Assembly (NCBI GenBank): GCA_002863085.1
Contig: PKDT01000068.1
Span: 1 to 50,676, forward strand
Source of the DNA: Flavobacteriales bacterium
GTDB taxonomy: Bacteria > Bacteroidota > Bacteroidia > Flavobacteriales > TMED113
Direction: 5' to 3'
Length of the DNA stretch: 50,676 nucleotides
The notes below the pieces were generated by a model that worked only from the letters and a program-made list of their open reading frames with translations, was not told the origin of the DNA and ran no database searches. Of this stretch, positions 36,945 to 46,150 are shown one piece after another (the stretch's first letter is position 1; every line of letters begins with the position of its first letter). The position numbers and the translations under genes were made by a program.

Positions 36945-37002
36945 ATGTCAGAAATCCTTTAAAAGCTGATGTCATTTTTAAAATATTTATAATTAATGAC
37001 AT
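36945..37002. promoter_or_regulatory. Candidate operator: ATGTCATT inverted repeat plus extra half-site, fadD-purL spacer
   Basis: ATGTCATT (36969-36976) and its exact reverse complement AATGACAT (36995-37002) face each other across 18 A/T-rich bases. A further ATGTCA lies at 36945-36950. Three copies of the half-site ATGTCA/TGACAT in under 60 bases of a divergent spacer suggest a repressor- or activator-binding region, perhaps for the fad operon (which has no regulator gene beside it) or for purL. The arrangement is seen directly; its function is inference. Confidence 0.45.
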
Positions 37003-37054
37003 ATATAATTTATAAATATTTATTTTTAGTGTAATTTTTATCTAATAGCCGCCA

Positions 37055-39274
37055 ATGAAATCACCTACAAATTATAATGATGCAGAAAGTCTTGGACTTC
37101 TACGCGAGGAATTTGACAAGATATGCCAGATTCTAAATCGTAAACCAAATTTCACTGAATTAAGTATATACTCAGTCATGTGGTCAGAGCATTGTTCCTA
37201 CAAAAACTCAATTTTATGGTTAAAAAAATTACCTAAGAAAGGCAGTCAAATGTTAGTCGAAGCCGGAGAAGAAAATGCCGGCCTCGTTGATATTGGTGAT
37301 GGTTTGGCATGTGCATTCAAAATTGAGTCCCACAATCACCCCTCTGCTTTGGAGCCTTATCAAGGTGCTGCTACCGGTGTAGGTGGCATAAATAGAGATA
37401 TTTTCACAATGGGAGCTCGACCAATTGCCCAGTTAAATTCCCTAAGGTTTGGTGAGTTGAAAAATAATAGAACTCAATGGTTGCTAAAAGGTGTTGTCAG
37501 AGGTATTGGAGACTATGGCAACTCATTTGGTATTCCAACTGTAGGTGGTGAAACCTTTTTTGATAAGAGCTACAACGCAAATCCTCTAGTTAATGCCTTT
37601 TCAGCTGGTATTATGAAGAAAGGTGACATGATTTCTGCGGTTGCGAAAGGGGCAGGCAACCCAGTCTTTATTGTAGGTTCTTCAACAGGCAAGGACGGAA
37701 TTAACGGTGCTGCATTTGCTTCTAAAGATTTGACTGAGGACTCCATGAATGATATCCCGTCAGTTCAAGTTGGTGATCCTTTTCAAGAAAAATTATTACT
37801 TGAAGCCACGATGGAATTATCTAAGACAAATACATTAGTTGGAATGCAAGATATGGGTGCAGCTGGAATAATTTGTTCAACATCTGAAATGAGTAGCTCA
37901 GGTAACTGTGGTATGAAAATTAATCTGGAAAAGGTACCAACAAGACAAAATATGCTGCCTCATGAGATCCTTCTTTCTGAGTCTCAAGAGCGGATGTTAT
38001 TAGTTATAAAAAAAGGAAAGGAGTCCTCGGCTCTAAAAATATTTAAAAAATGGGATTTAAATTGCGAAAAAATTGGTGAGGTAACAGACGGTGATATGCT
38101 CGAATTTTATTTTAATAATGAGCTTATTGCTTCAGTTCCCTCAAAATCTTTAGTCCTCGGTGGGGGGGCACCGGTTTATCAGAGGGAATACAAAGAGCCT
38201 GAATATTATAAAGAATATAAGAATTTTAGAATTTCAAAAATTCTCCCGCCTGAAAATATTATCCAAGTTGCAAATGAAATTATTAAATTACCAAATATTG
38301 CATCAAAAAAGTGGATATATCAACAATATGATTCAATGGTAGGAACTGTCAATATGGGAACAAATTTACCATCAGACGCATCTATTGTCAACTTAAAGGA
38401 TACTAATAAGGCATTGGCTATGACAGTTGATTGTAATGCCAGATATGTTCATGCAGACCCGGAGATTGGTTGTGCAATCGCAGTTTGTGAAGCTGCACGA
38501 AATATAATTTGTTCTGGAGGAAAGCCTCTTGCTATAACAAATTGTCTAAACTTTGGTAATCCCTACGATCCTGAAGTTTATTGGCAGTTTGTTAAATCAA
38601 TAGAGGGAATGAAATTTGCATGTGAAAAACTCAACACACCAGTAACCGGCGGTAATGTAAGTTTTTATAATCAAACTGTTACTAAAGATGGTGCAGAGCC
38701 CTGTTTTCCAACACCAACAATTGGAATGATTGGTTTAGTCCATGACAAGGAAAAGACAATGACTTTGAATTTCAAAAACAAAGGTGACCTAATATATCTA
38801 ATTGGTGATTGTTACGATGACATATCCTCGTCTGAATATCTTGCAAACTATTTAAATATTGACTCAAGTCCAGCTCCTTTTTTTGATATTGAATCGGAGT
38901 TACTGTTACATAAAACTATATCTTCACTGATTGAATCTGGACAAATAAATTCAGCTCACGACGTTTCTGACGGTGGATTATATGTAGCACTCATAGAGTC
39001 ATGTATTGCAAATAACCTTGGATTTGATATTTTTACAAATCATGATTTTCGATTAGATGCATATTTATTTGGCGAATCCCAAAGTAGGGTTGTTGTGTCA
39101 ATAGATCCCAAAAAAAAGAAAATTTTTGAAAACTTTCTTAAGAACAAATCAAACTATACATTTTTAGGTGAAGTTTCGAATGGTAAAATTGTTATTGATG
39201 ATATGGATTTTGGAAATATTGAGGTGGTCAAACAAGATTATTTAAATTCCATAGAGAACATACTTGAATCTTGA
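37055..39274 (+). CDS. purL: Phosphoribosylformylglycinamidine synthase, small-type PurL
   Basis: PurL makes FGAM from FGAR, ATP and glutamine-derived ammonia in purine synthesis. At 739 residues it is the small form that needs separate PurS and PurQ partners, unlike the large single-chain form of about 1200-1300 residues. Motifs include MWSEHCSYKNS with the catalytic His, FKIESHNHPSALEPYQGAATGVGG, MGARPIAQLNSLRFG, and the second-half SAHDVSDGGLYVALIES. No glutaminase domain follows and no purQ or purS gene is in the window. The recG gene begins 3 bases after its stop. Confidence 0.95.
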   Translation: MKSPTNYNDAESLGLLREEFDKICQILNRKPNFTELSIYSVMWSEHCSYKNSILWLKKLPKKGSQMLVEAGEENAGLVDIGDGLACAFKIESHNHPSALEPYQGAATGVGGINRDIFTMGARPIAQLNSLRFGELKNNRTQWLLKGVVRGIGDYGNSFGIPTVGGETFFDKSYNANPLVNAFSAGIMKKGDMISAVAKGAGNPVFIVGSSTGKDGINGAAFASKDLTEDSMNDIPSVQVGDPFQEKLLLEATMELSKTNTLVGMQDMGAAGIICSTSEMSSSGNCGMKINLEKVPTRQNMLPHEILLSESQERMLLVIKKGKESSALKIFKKWDLNCEKIGEVTDGDMLEFYFNNELIASVPSKSLVLGGGAPVYQREYKEPEYYKEYKNFRISKILPPENIIQVANEIIKLPNIASKKWIYQQYDSMVGTVNMGTNLPSDASIVNLKDTNKALAMTVDCNARYVHADPEIGCAIAVCEAARNIICSGGKPLAITNCLNFGNPYDPEVYWQFVKSIEGMKFACEKLNTPVTGGNVSFYNQTVTKDGAEPCFPTPTIGMIGLVHDKEKTMTLNFKNKGDLIYLIGDCYDDISSSEYLANYLNIDSSPAPFFDIESELLLHKTISSLIESGQINSAHDVSDGGLYVALIESCIANNLGFDIFTNHDFRLDAYLFGESQSRVVVSIDPKKKKIFENFLKNKSNYTFLGEVSNGKIVIDDMDFGNIEVVKQDYLNSIENILES

Positions 39275-39277
39275 TTT

Positions 39278-41377
39278 GTGTCTGTTTTAGAAACAAAAAT
39301 AGAATTTCTCAAAGGTGTTGGTCCAAAAAGAGCTGCTCTACTGAACACGGAACTATCGATTTTTAATTTTTATGACTTACTAACTTTTTTTCCATTTCGT
39401 TACATTGATCGTTCTAAAGTATACAAGATAAGTCAGATAAAAAATTTCGATATTGATTTCCAATTAATTGGAACTGTAGAAAGAATTTCAGTGATTGGAA
39501 CCGGAAGAAAAAAAAGACTAGTTGTTGAATTTACTGACGAAACTGGTAAAGTTGAAATAATTTTTTTCAAGGGTATTAATTGGTTATTAAATTCAATAAA
39601 AAAAAATCAGAAATATTTAATTTTTGGAAGACCAAACATTTATGGTGGAAAAATTTCTTTTGCGCACCCCGAAATGGAACCAATAAAAAATAGTGAATTA
39701 TTAAAATTATCTCCAATACATCCTGTTTACCACTCCACAGAAAAATTAAAAAATGTTGGATTAAACAGTAAAGGAATTTCAATTTTGATAAAAAATCTTT
39801 TATCTAAGGTTGAAAACTTCGTAAATGAAAACTTATCATCGTCAATTATTAACAAGTATTCATTTATTTCAAGACAATTGTCATTTAAAAATATGCACTT
39901 CCCATCCAATAATGAAATTTTATTAAAATCAATTAACAGATTCAAATACGAAGAGCTATTCTTCTTACAGTTAACTCTTTTCAAAAATAAAATCATTAGA
40001 AAAAAAAGAAATAAATCATTTAAGTTTAACAAAGTTGGAAAGTTTTTCAATGATTTTTATTTCAATCACCTTCAATTTGAATTAACCAATGCTCAAAAAA
40101 AGGTAATGAAAGAAATTAGAAATGATCTTGGCTCAGGTTTTCAAATGAACCGCTTGTTGCAAGGAGACGTTGGCTCAGGAAAAACTGTTGTTGCTGTGAT
40201 GTCCATGTTAATTTCAAAAGATAACGGCTTTCAGTCCTGTGTAATGGCACCAACTGAGATTTTGGCTAATCAACATTTTGAGTCAATTAAAGAATTTTCC
40301 GATAAATTAAATATTAATGTTGAACTATTAACTGGGAAGTTATCCACAAGGAAAAAAACTAGCATAGTTACAAGTTTAAAAAATAATCAAATTGATATAG
40401 TTGTTGGAACTCATGCTTTGATACAAGACAACGTCAAATTTTTCAATTTAGGTCTTGTAATAATTGACGAACAACATAAGTTTGGTGTCTCTCAAAGAGC
40501 TAAGTTATGGTCTAATAACATGATTTTTCCACATGTTCTTGTTATGACAGCTACTCCAATCCCTAGAACATTAGCAATGACAGCCTATGGCGATTTAGAT
40601 TTTTCAGTTATTGATCAACTCCCACCAAATAGAAAGCCTGTTAATACAAAACATTTTTATTTTAAAGATCTAAAAAAAATATACAGTTTTATTTTTGATG
40701 AACTAAATCAAAATAGACAAGTATATGTTGTCTACCCGTTAATTGAGGAAAGTAAGACACTAGATTATAAAAATCTTATGGACGGTTATGAAAATATGAA
40801 AACTATTTTCGGTAAAAAAGGTTTTCAAGTTTCAATGCTCCATGGAAAAATGAATAATGATGATAAATTATCTGAAATGAGCAATTTTTTATTAAACAAA
40901 ACACAAATTTTAGTTTCAACTACTGTTGTTGAAGTAGGAGTAAATGTACCTAATGCTTCAGTTATGGTTATTCAAAATGCAGAAAAATTTGGGCTATCAC
41001 AACTTCATCAACTGAGAGGAAGAGTAGGTAGAGGCGTGAACAAGTCACATTGCATATTATTGACCTCAAACAAACTAACAAATGATTCAAAAACAAGACT
41101 AAAAGCCATGGTAGATACCAATGACGGTTTTAAGATATCTGAAATTGATCTAAAATTGAGAGGGCCGGGTGATGTCTTGGGAACACGTCAAAGTGGATTG
41201 TTAAATTTAAAATTATCAAGTTTGATTAAGGATAATGGCATATTAAAAAATGCCAGACTAGATGCTCAAAAAATAATCAAGGAAGACTTTGAATTAGCTC
41301 ATAGTCATAACAGGAACATAAATCAATTTTTTTATAAAAAATACAGTAAAATGCTCAAGTGGAGTTCAGTATCATAA
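39278..41377 (+). CDS. recG: ATP-dependent DNA helicase RecG
   Basis: RecG remodels stalled replication forks and Holliday junctions. It has 699 residues and a GTG start 3 bases after purL, supported by the conserved N-terminal sequence LKGVGPKRAALLN. The wedge/OB domain includes residues about 60-150 (RLVVEFTDETGKVEIIFF). Helicase motifs are GDVGSGKTVVA (Walker A near residue 296), MAPTEILANQH, IIDEQHKFGVSQR (DExH-type), MTATPIPRTLAMTAYGD, STTVVEVGVNVP and QLRGRVGRG. All expected domains are present. It is probably co-transcribed with purL, although the functions are unrelated. Confidence 0.97.
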   Translation: MSVLETKIEFLKGVGPKRAALLNTELSIFNFYDLLTFFPFRYIDRSKVYKISQIKNFDIDFQLIGTVERISVIGTGRKKRLVVEFTDETGKVEIIFFKGINWLLNSIKKNQKYLIFGRPNIYGGKISFAHPEMEPIKNSELLKLSPIHPVYHSTEKLKNVGLNSKGISILIKNLLSKVENFVNENLSSSIINKYSFISRQLSFKNMHFPSNNEILLKSINRFKYEELFFLQLTLFKNKIIRKKRNKSFKFNKVGKFFNDFYFNHLQFELTNAQKKVMKEIRNDLGSGFQMNRLLQGDVGSGKTVVAVMSMLISKDNGFQSCVMAPTEILANQHFESIKEFSDKLNINVELLTGKLSTRKKTSIVTSLKNNQIDIVVGTHALIQDNVKFFNLGLVIIDEQHKFGVSQRAKLWSNNMIFPHVLVMTATPIPRTLAMTAYGDLDFSVIDQLPPNRKPVNTKHFYFKDLKKIYSFIFDELNQNRQVYVVYPLIEESKTLDYKNLMDGYENMKTIFGKKGFQVSMLHGKMNNDDKLSEMSNFLLNKTQILVSTTVVEVGVNVPNASVMVIQNAEKFGLSQLHQLRGRVGRGVNKSHCILLTSNKLTNDSKTRLKAMVDTNDGFKISEIDLKLRGPGDVLGTRQSGLLNLKLSSLIKDNGILKNARLDAQKIIKEDFELAHSHNRNINQFFYKKYSKMLKWSSVS

Positions 41378-41441
41378 TTTTTTAATATTAAGAGCATTCT
41401 AGTATTCAATATTTGTTACATTTACATATAATATAGTATAA

Positions 41442-43874
41442 ATGAAGGTATCATATAATTGGTTGAGAAAAATTTTGAAATTCTCCGAATCTCCACAAGA
41501 AATCAGTGAAATTTTGACATCAACCGGCCTTGAGGTGGAAGGTGTCAAGGAATTTTATTCAAGTTTTGATAAACTTTTAATTGGTAAGGTTGTTAAACTA
41601 GAAAAGCATCCTAATGCCGATCGTTTACAAATTGCAAAGGTAAATGTTGGAACTAGCACAAAACAAATTATTTGTGGAGCAAAAAATATTAAAATAAATA
41701 TGCATGTGGTTGTTGCTTTGCCTGGTTGTACAATTACAAATTTTAGAGGTGAGTCTTTAAAAATTAACAATGTTAAAATAAGAGATGTCAAGTCTGAGGG
41801 AATGTTGTGCTCCGAATTTGAGTTTGGCTTAAATAACAATAATGATGGCATTGCTGTTATTCCAGAAGACTCTAAAGTTGGTGATTCAGTTTCAAGTTAC
41901 TATGACGTTAAAAAAGATTATGTTTTTGATTTAGGTTTAACACCAAACAGAACTGATGCTTTTGGACATATTGGAGTTTGTAGAGATCTTTTGGCTTATT
42001 TTAATCACAGGGGTCATAATTTATCTATGAAAATTCCTGATGTTTCTGAATTTTCACCCCATGAAAAATTATCGAATTATGATATCGATATAAAAAATAA
42101 TGACTTGTGTGTAAATTTTAATGGTATTTGTATTGACAATGTTAAGGTAGGTGAATCACCAATTTGGTTGAAGTTAATTTTACATTCCCTGGGTTTGAAA
42201 TCTGTTAATAATGTTGTAGATATTACAAATTTTGTTTTGTATGAAACTGGCAATCCTTTGCATGCGTATGATTTAGGTAAAATAAATGGTAATAAACTAG
42301 TTGTTAGAAATGCTTACAAATCCGAAAATTTTGTTTCTCTTGAAAATAAAAGTTACAAACTTAGTACTAATGACATTGTTATTGCAGATGAAAAAAATGT
42401 TCTTTGTCTGGGTGGAGTGATGGGCTCAAATTTGAGCTGTGTTGACACAAGTACCAGTAAAATATTGTTAGAGTCAGCTTGTTTTGATTCACAAAAAATA
42501 CGTAAAACATCTAAATTTCACAGTATATCGACAGATTCATCTTACAGATTTGAAAGAGGAGTTGATTACAATAATTGTGAATATTCTTTAAAAAGAGCTG
42601 CAAATTTGATTGTGAATTTTTGTGGTGGATCTCTTGGTCCTCAATTAAATTACAATTCTAAAAATAATCACGATAATAAAATCATTTTTAAATATGATTA
42701 CTGCCATAAAGTATTGGGCTATAAAATTGATGATGATTCCATTATTAAAATTCTATCGGATTTAGGATTCAAGGTTAATGAAATAGATACTTCTAAAATT
42801 GAAGTAAACGTCCCAAGTTATCGAGTAGATGTTATCAGACCTATCGACTTAGTAGAGGAGGTTTCCAGAATTTATGGATTTGACAATTTGCCCTCTGCAA
42901 AAAACATATCTTTTAGTGTATCATCAAAAACTAATAAACTTAATATTGATGGTTTTAGAAAGATGATTTCAAATTTACTCATTGCAAATAGTTTTTTTGA
43001 GATTCAAAATAACTCACTAGTTCCAGAAAAGACAACAAAATTTGATTTACATAAAAAAATAAAGCCGGTTAAATTACTTAATCCATTAAGTAAAGATTTG
43101 TCTGTCCTGAGAACATCAATGATTCATGGAATGTTAACATCTATTTCATATAATTTAAATAGGCAAATTAGTGATGTGAAATTTTTCGAGTTTGGAAATA
43201 CTTACGGCATTGAAGAAAATAAAGGATTCATTGAGACAGAAAAAATTCACATTGGAATTACTGGAAATTACAGACAAAAAAACTGGAATGATAGAGAAAA
43301 AAAGTCGGATATTTTTGTTGTCAAGGGGATTGTTGAAATGTTATTAGTTAGATGTGGTTTAATCATGGATGACATTAATGTTCAACCAAATAAGTCAACC
43401 AATTCAAACTCATTTTGTGTTTTAAGAAATGGAGAAAAAATTGCTGAATTTGGCCAATATCCAAAAGAAATTCTTCTTTCCTATGGCATAAAGAAAGAGG
43501 TGTTTTTTGCAAATATTTCTGTTTCTCATCTTCATGAAATTTTTTTATCTAAATATGTTAAATATGCTCCTGTCTCAAAATTTCCTAATGTTTCACGTGA
43601 TCTGTCACTTTTGATAGATAAAAATATTTCGTACTCAGATATAAAAACCTCAGTTATGAATCTAAATATATCTATACTAAAAAATATTACGTTGTTTGAT
43701 GTTTATCAAGGCGATAACATTTCGAGTGATAAGAAATCATATTCTCTTTCATTTAGGTTTCAAAATTACCAAAAGACATTAACTGATGGAGAGGTTGATT
43801 TAGAAATGTTAAAAATATTCAACAAGTTGAAAAATAGTTTCAATATTTCTCTTAGAGAAGGTGAATTAAAATAA
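41442..43874 (+). CDS. pheT: Phenylalanine-tRNA ligase, beta subunit
   Basis: PheT pairs with PheS to charge tRNA-Phe. It is 810 residues with the standard layout. An N-terminal tRNA-binding OB domain (LLIGKVVKLEKHPNADRLQIAKVNVG) comes first. The B3/B4 editing region follows, with LTPNRTDAFGHIGVCRDL, NNVVDITNFVLYETGNPLHAYD and SYRFERGVD. A B5 domain has VNVPSYRVDVIRPIDLVEEVSRIYG. The C-terminal ferredoxin-fold anticodon-binding domain is marked by FPNVSRDLSLLI and SYSLSFRFQNYQKTLTDGEV. The pheS gene is not adjacent, so alpha and beta subunits are encoded apart. Its TAA stop touches the stop of the converging regulator gene. Confidence 0.97.
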   Translation: MKVSYNWLRKILKFSESPQEISEILTSTGLEVEGVKEFYSSFDKLLIGKVVKLEKHPNADRLQIAKVNVGTSTKQIICGAKNIKINMHVVVALPGCTITNFRGESLKINNVKIRDVKSEGMLCSEFEFGLNNNNDGIAVIPEDSKVGDSVSSYYDVKKDYVFDLGLTPNRTDAFGHIGVCRDLLAYFNHRGHNLSMKIPDVSEFSPHEKLSNYDIDIKNNDLCVNFNGICIDNVKVGESPIWLKLILHSLGLKSVNNVVDITNFVLYETGNPLHAYDLGKINGNKLVVRNAYKSENFVSLENKSYKLSTNDIVIADEKNVLCLGGVMGSNLSCVDTSTSKILLESACFDSQKIRKTSKFHSISTDSSYRFERGVDYNNCEYSLKRAANLIVNFCGGSLGPQLNYNSKNNHDNKIIFKYDYCHKVLGYKIDDDSIIKILSDLGFKVNEIDTSKIEVNVPSYRVDVIRPIDLVEEVSRIYGFDNLPSAKNISFSVSSKTNKLNIDGFRKMISNLLIANSFFEIQNNSLVPEKTTKFDLHKKIKPVKLLNPLSKDLSVLRTSMIHGMLTSISYNLNRQISDVKFFEFGNTYGIEENKGFIETEKIHIGITGNYRQKNWNDREKKSDIFVVKGIVEMLLVRCGLIMDDINVQPNKSTNSNSFCVLRNGEKIAEFGQYPKEILLSYGIKKEVFFANISVSHLHEIFLSKYVKYAPVSKFPNVSRDLSLLIDKNISYSDIKTSVMNLNISILKNITLFDVYQGDNISSDKKSYSLSFRFQNYQKTLTDGEVDLEMLKIFNKLKNSFNISLREGELK

Positions 43875-45035
43875 TTAATTATAGTTTTTTATATCCTCTT
43901 TTGTAATTATTTCTTCTGATAAAATTATTAATCTCTCTACTACATTTTTAAGCTCTCTTACATTACCAGGCCAATGATGTTTTTTAAGTAAATCAATCGC
44001 ATCATCCTTTATAACTTTAGTAGAAACACCATGCTCATTACATATAATTTTCAAGAAATGTTTTACAATTAATGGAATATCTTCTGTTCTGTCTCTCAGA
44101 GCTGGAACATGTATTGGGATGACACTTATTCTGTGTAACAAATCTTCTCGAAATTGACCGTTTTTTATTTCTTCTTGTAGATTTTTATTTGTCGCAGCGA
44201 TTACTCTAACATCAATTTTAAATTCCTTTTCTCCACCCACTCTGGTAATTTTATTTTCCTGTAGAGCTCTTAAAACTTTAGCTTGTGCTTGCAGTGACAT
44301 GTCACCAATCTCATCTAAAAAAATAGTACCTTGATCAGCTAGTTCAAATTTCCCTTTTTTCATTTTATGAGCTGACGTAAATGATCCCTTTTCGTGTCCA
44401 AATAGTTCACTTTCAATTAACTCTGATGGTATTGCGGCGCAATTAACTTCAATCATAGGAATTTTAGATCTATTACTACTTTTATGAATTGCTTTTGCAA
44501 TAAGTTCTTTACCAGTCCCATTTTCCCCCGTTATCAAGACTCGAGCATCCGTGTTTGAAATTTTTTCAATTATTTTGTGGATTTCTTTAATTTGATAAGA
44601 ATCACCAATCATTTGATTATCAAACTTGAATTTTTTTTTCAAGCTTCTATTTTCGTTTTGAAGTTTGTTTGTGTTGAGACCATTCCTTACAGTCGTAAGC
44701 AGTCTGTTGAGGTCAGGAGGTTTAGAAATGTAATCGAATGCGCCTTTTTTTATGCAATTTACCGCTGTATCTATATCCCCGTGGCCTGATATCATAATAA
44801 AAGGAGTTTCGCTACCACTTTCAATCGCCTTACTTAAAACTTCAATCCCGTCCAATTTGGGCATCTTAATATCACATATAACCAGATCATATTGTCCTTT
44901 ATAAAGTTTCTCAAGGCCTTCAATACCATTAGAAGATTCATCAATGACAAAATTTTTGTTTTCATCCTTTAAAATTCTTACTAATACATTTCTTATAGAG
45001 ACTTCGTCCTCAATAATTAGAATTTTTTGCATCAC
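43875..45035 (-). CDS. NtrC-like response regulator (REC-AAA+), atypical GAFTGA loop, no HTH
   Basis: This 386-residue protein has a receiver domain (residues 3-120) with acidic pocket Glu9/Asp10/Glu11, phospho-acceptor Asp55 (LVICDIKMPK) and Lys105. A sigma54-type AAA+ domain follows, with Walker A TGENGTGKELIAK (169-181), Walker B GTIFLDEIGDM and arginine-finger FREDLLHRISVIPI. The sigma54-contacting loop, normally GAFTGA, reads GSFTSA (217-222). The protein ends at KEDIKNYN with no Fis-type DNA-binding domain. Bacteroidota have a conserved group of such HTH-less regulators, as I recall it. Its output is therefore uncertain: sigma54 activation is possible but not shown. It follows dnaJ by 8 bases in the same direction. 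Confidence 0.88.
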   Translation of the reverse strand: MMQKILIIEDEVSIRNVLVRILKDENKNFVIDESSNGIEGLEKLYKGQYDLVICDIKMPKLDGIEVLSKAIESGSETPFIMISGHGDIDTAVNCIKKGAFDYISKPPDLNRLLTTVRNGLNTNKLQNENRSLKKKFKFDNQMIGDSYQIKEIHKIIEKISNTDARVLITGENGTGKELIAKAIHKSSNRSKIPMIEVNCAAIPSELIESELFGHEKGSFTSAHKMKKGKFELADQGTIFLDEIGDMSLQAQAKVLRALQENKITRVGGEKEFKIDVRVIAATNKNLQEEIKNGQFREDLLHRISVIPIHVPALRDRTEDIPLIVKHFLKIICNEHGVSTKVIKDDAIDLLKKHHWPGNVRELKNVVERLIILSEEIITKEDIKNYN

Positions 45036-45043
45036 CTGGACTC

Positions 45044-46150
45044 TTAATTAAACATTTCCTTTACTTTTTCAAAAAATGATTTTTGATTTTTGGGCTGAGG
45101 CCTAAATTCTTTTGCATTACTTTGTTCAACAAAAAACTTTTTTTGTTCTTTATTTATGGAATTGGGTGTCCAAACATTTATATGTACCAGAAGGTCGCCT
45201 TTGAGGCCTGACTCAATGTCACTAAGCCCTTTTGATTTTAGTCGGAGTATTTTGCCACTTTGTACACCACTTTGTATATTAATCTTAGCCTTCCCATTAA
45301 TGGTAGGTACTTCAGCTTGACAACCAATTACCGCATCAGGAATACTGATATATAAATCAAAATGAAGATTTTTTCCCTCTCTTACTAGTTCAGGGTGAGA
45401 TTCTTCCTCAATTAAAACCAACAAATCTCCAGGGATTCCACCAAAAGGTGCGTGATTTCCCTTTTCTCTTACTTTAAGTTGCATACCTTCAGAAACTCCA
45501 GCGGGTATAGAAATTTCTGTTAATTCTTCCTTACTAATCATACCATTACTATTAGCATTTCTGGATTTTGACGTCACAATCTTACCACTTCCTTGACAAT
45601 AGTGACATACTGATGTAGTTTGCATTTGCCCAAGAATTGTATTGGCAACTTTAGTAATTTTTCCAGTTCCATTACAGTATGAGCAGGTTTTAAATTTTGT
45701 TTCTGGGTCTGGAACAAGTCTCTTTATTTTAATTTTTTTAACTGCTCCTTCATGAATTTCCTTGAGAGATAATTTAATTCTAATTCTTAGGTTGCTGCCT
45801 TTTGTAACTCTTCTACCAGAGCTTTGTCTACCAAATGCACTTCCAAAAATGTCTCCAAAAATATCCCCATGTTGTTCGAATATATCACTCATATTTGAGA
45901 AGCCACCGCCAAAACCACCTCCACCGGCCATACCTTGATGTCCAAATTGGTCATATCTGGCTTTTTTCTCGGCATTACTCAGAACCTCATATGCTTCGGC
46001 TGCTTCTTTAAACTTTTCTTCAGCATTTTTATTACCTTCATTTCTGTCAGGGTGATATTTTATTGCTAACTTTCGATAGGCTTGTTTAATATCTTTGGAA
46101 GTTGCACTTTTGTTTATTCCAAGAACTTCATAATAGTCTCTTTTGTTCAT
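45044..46150 (-). CDS. dnaJ: Chaperone DnaJ with two of four zinc motifs
   Basis: DnaJ is the J-domain co-chaperone that delivers substrates to DnaK and stimulates its ATPase. Of 368 residues, 1-70 are the J domain with HPD at 33-35, followed by a Gly/Phe-rich linker (75-112). Only two CxxCxGxG zinc motifs remain, at 156-163 and 182-189. The first motif position reads VPDPETKFK and the fourth SRNANSNGM. The peptide-binding C-terminal domains are intact (SIPAGVSEGMQLKVREKGNHAP, GDLLVLIEEESHPEL). It overlaps grpE by 4 bases. The dnaK gene is not in the window. Confidence 0.95.
   Translation of the reverse strand: MNKRDYYEVLGINKSATSKDIKQAYRKLAIKYHPDRNEGNKNAEEKFKEAAEAYEVLSNAEKKARYDQFGHQGMAGGGGFGGGFSNMSDIFEQHGDIFGDIFGSAFGRQSSGRRVTKGSNLRIRIKLSLKEIHEGAVKKIKIKRLVPDPETKFKTCSYCNGTGKITKVANTILGQMQTTSVCHYCQGSGKIVTSKSRNANSNGMISKEELTEISIPAGVSEGMQLKVREKGNHAPFGGIPGDLLVLIEEESHPELVREGKNLHFDLYISIPDAVIGCQAEVPTINGKAKINIQSGVQSGKILRLKSKGLSDIESGLKGDLLVHINVWTPNSINKEQKKFFVEQSNAKEFRPQPKNQKSFFEKVKEMFN

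Noticed and set aside
41408-41415. AATATTTG as a possible -7 promoter box for pheT
   Set aside because: One mismatch to TAnnTTTG, but no TTTG box lies at a suitable distance upstream, so support is too weak to list.
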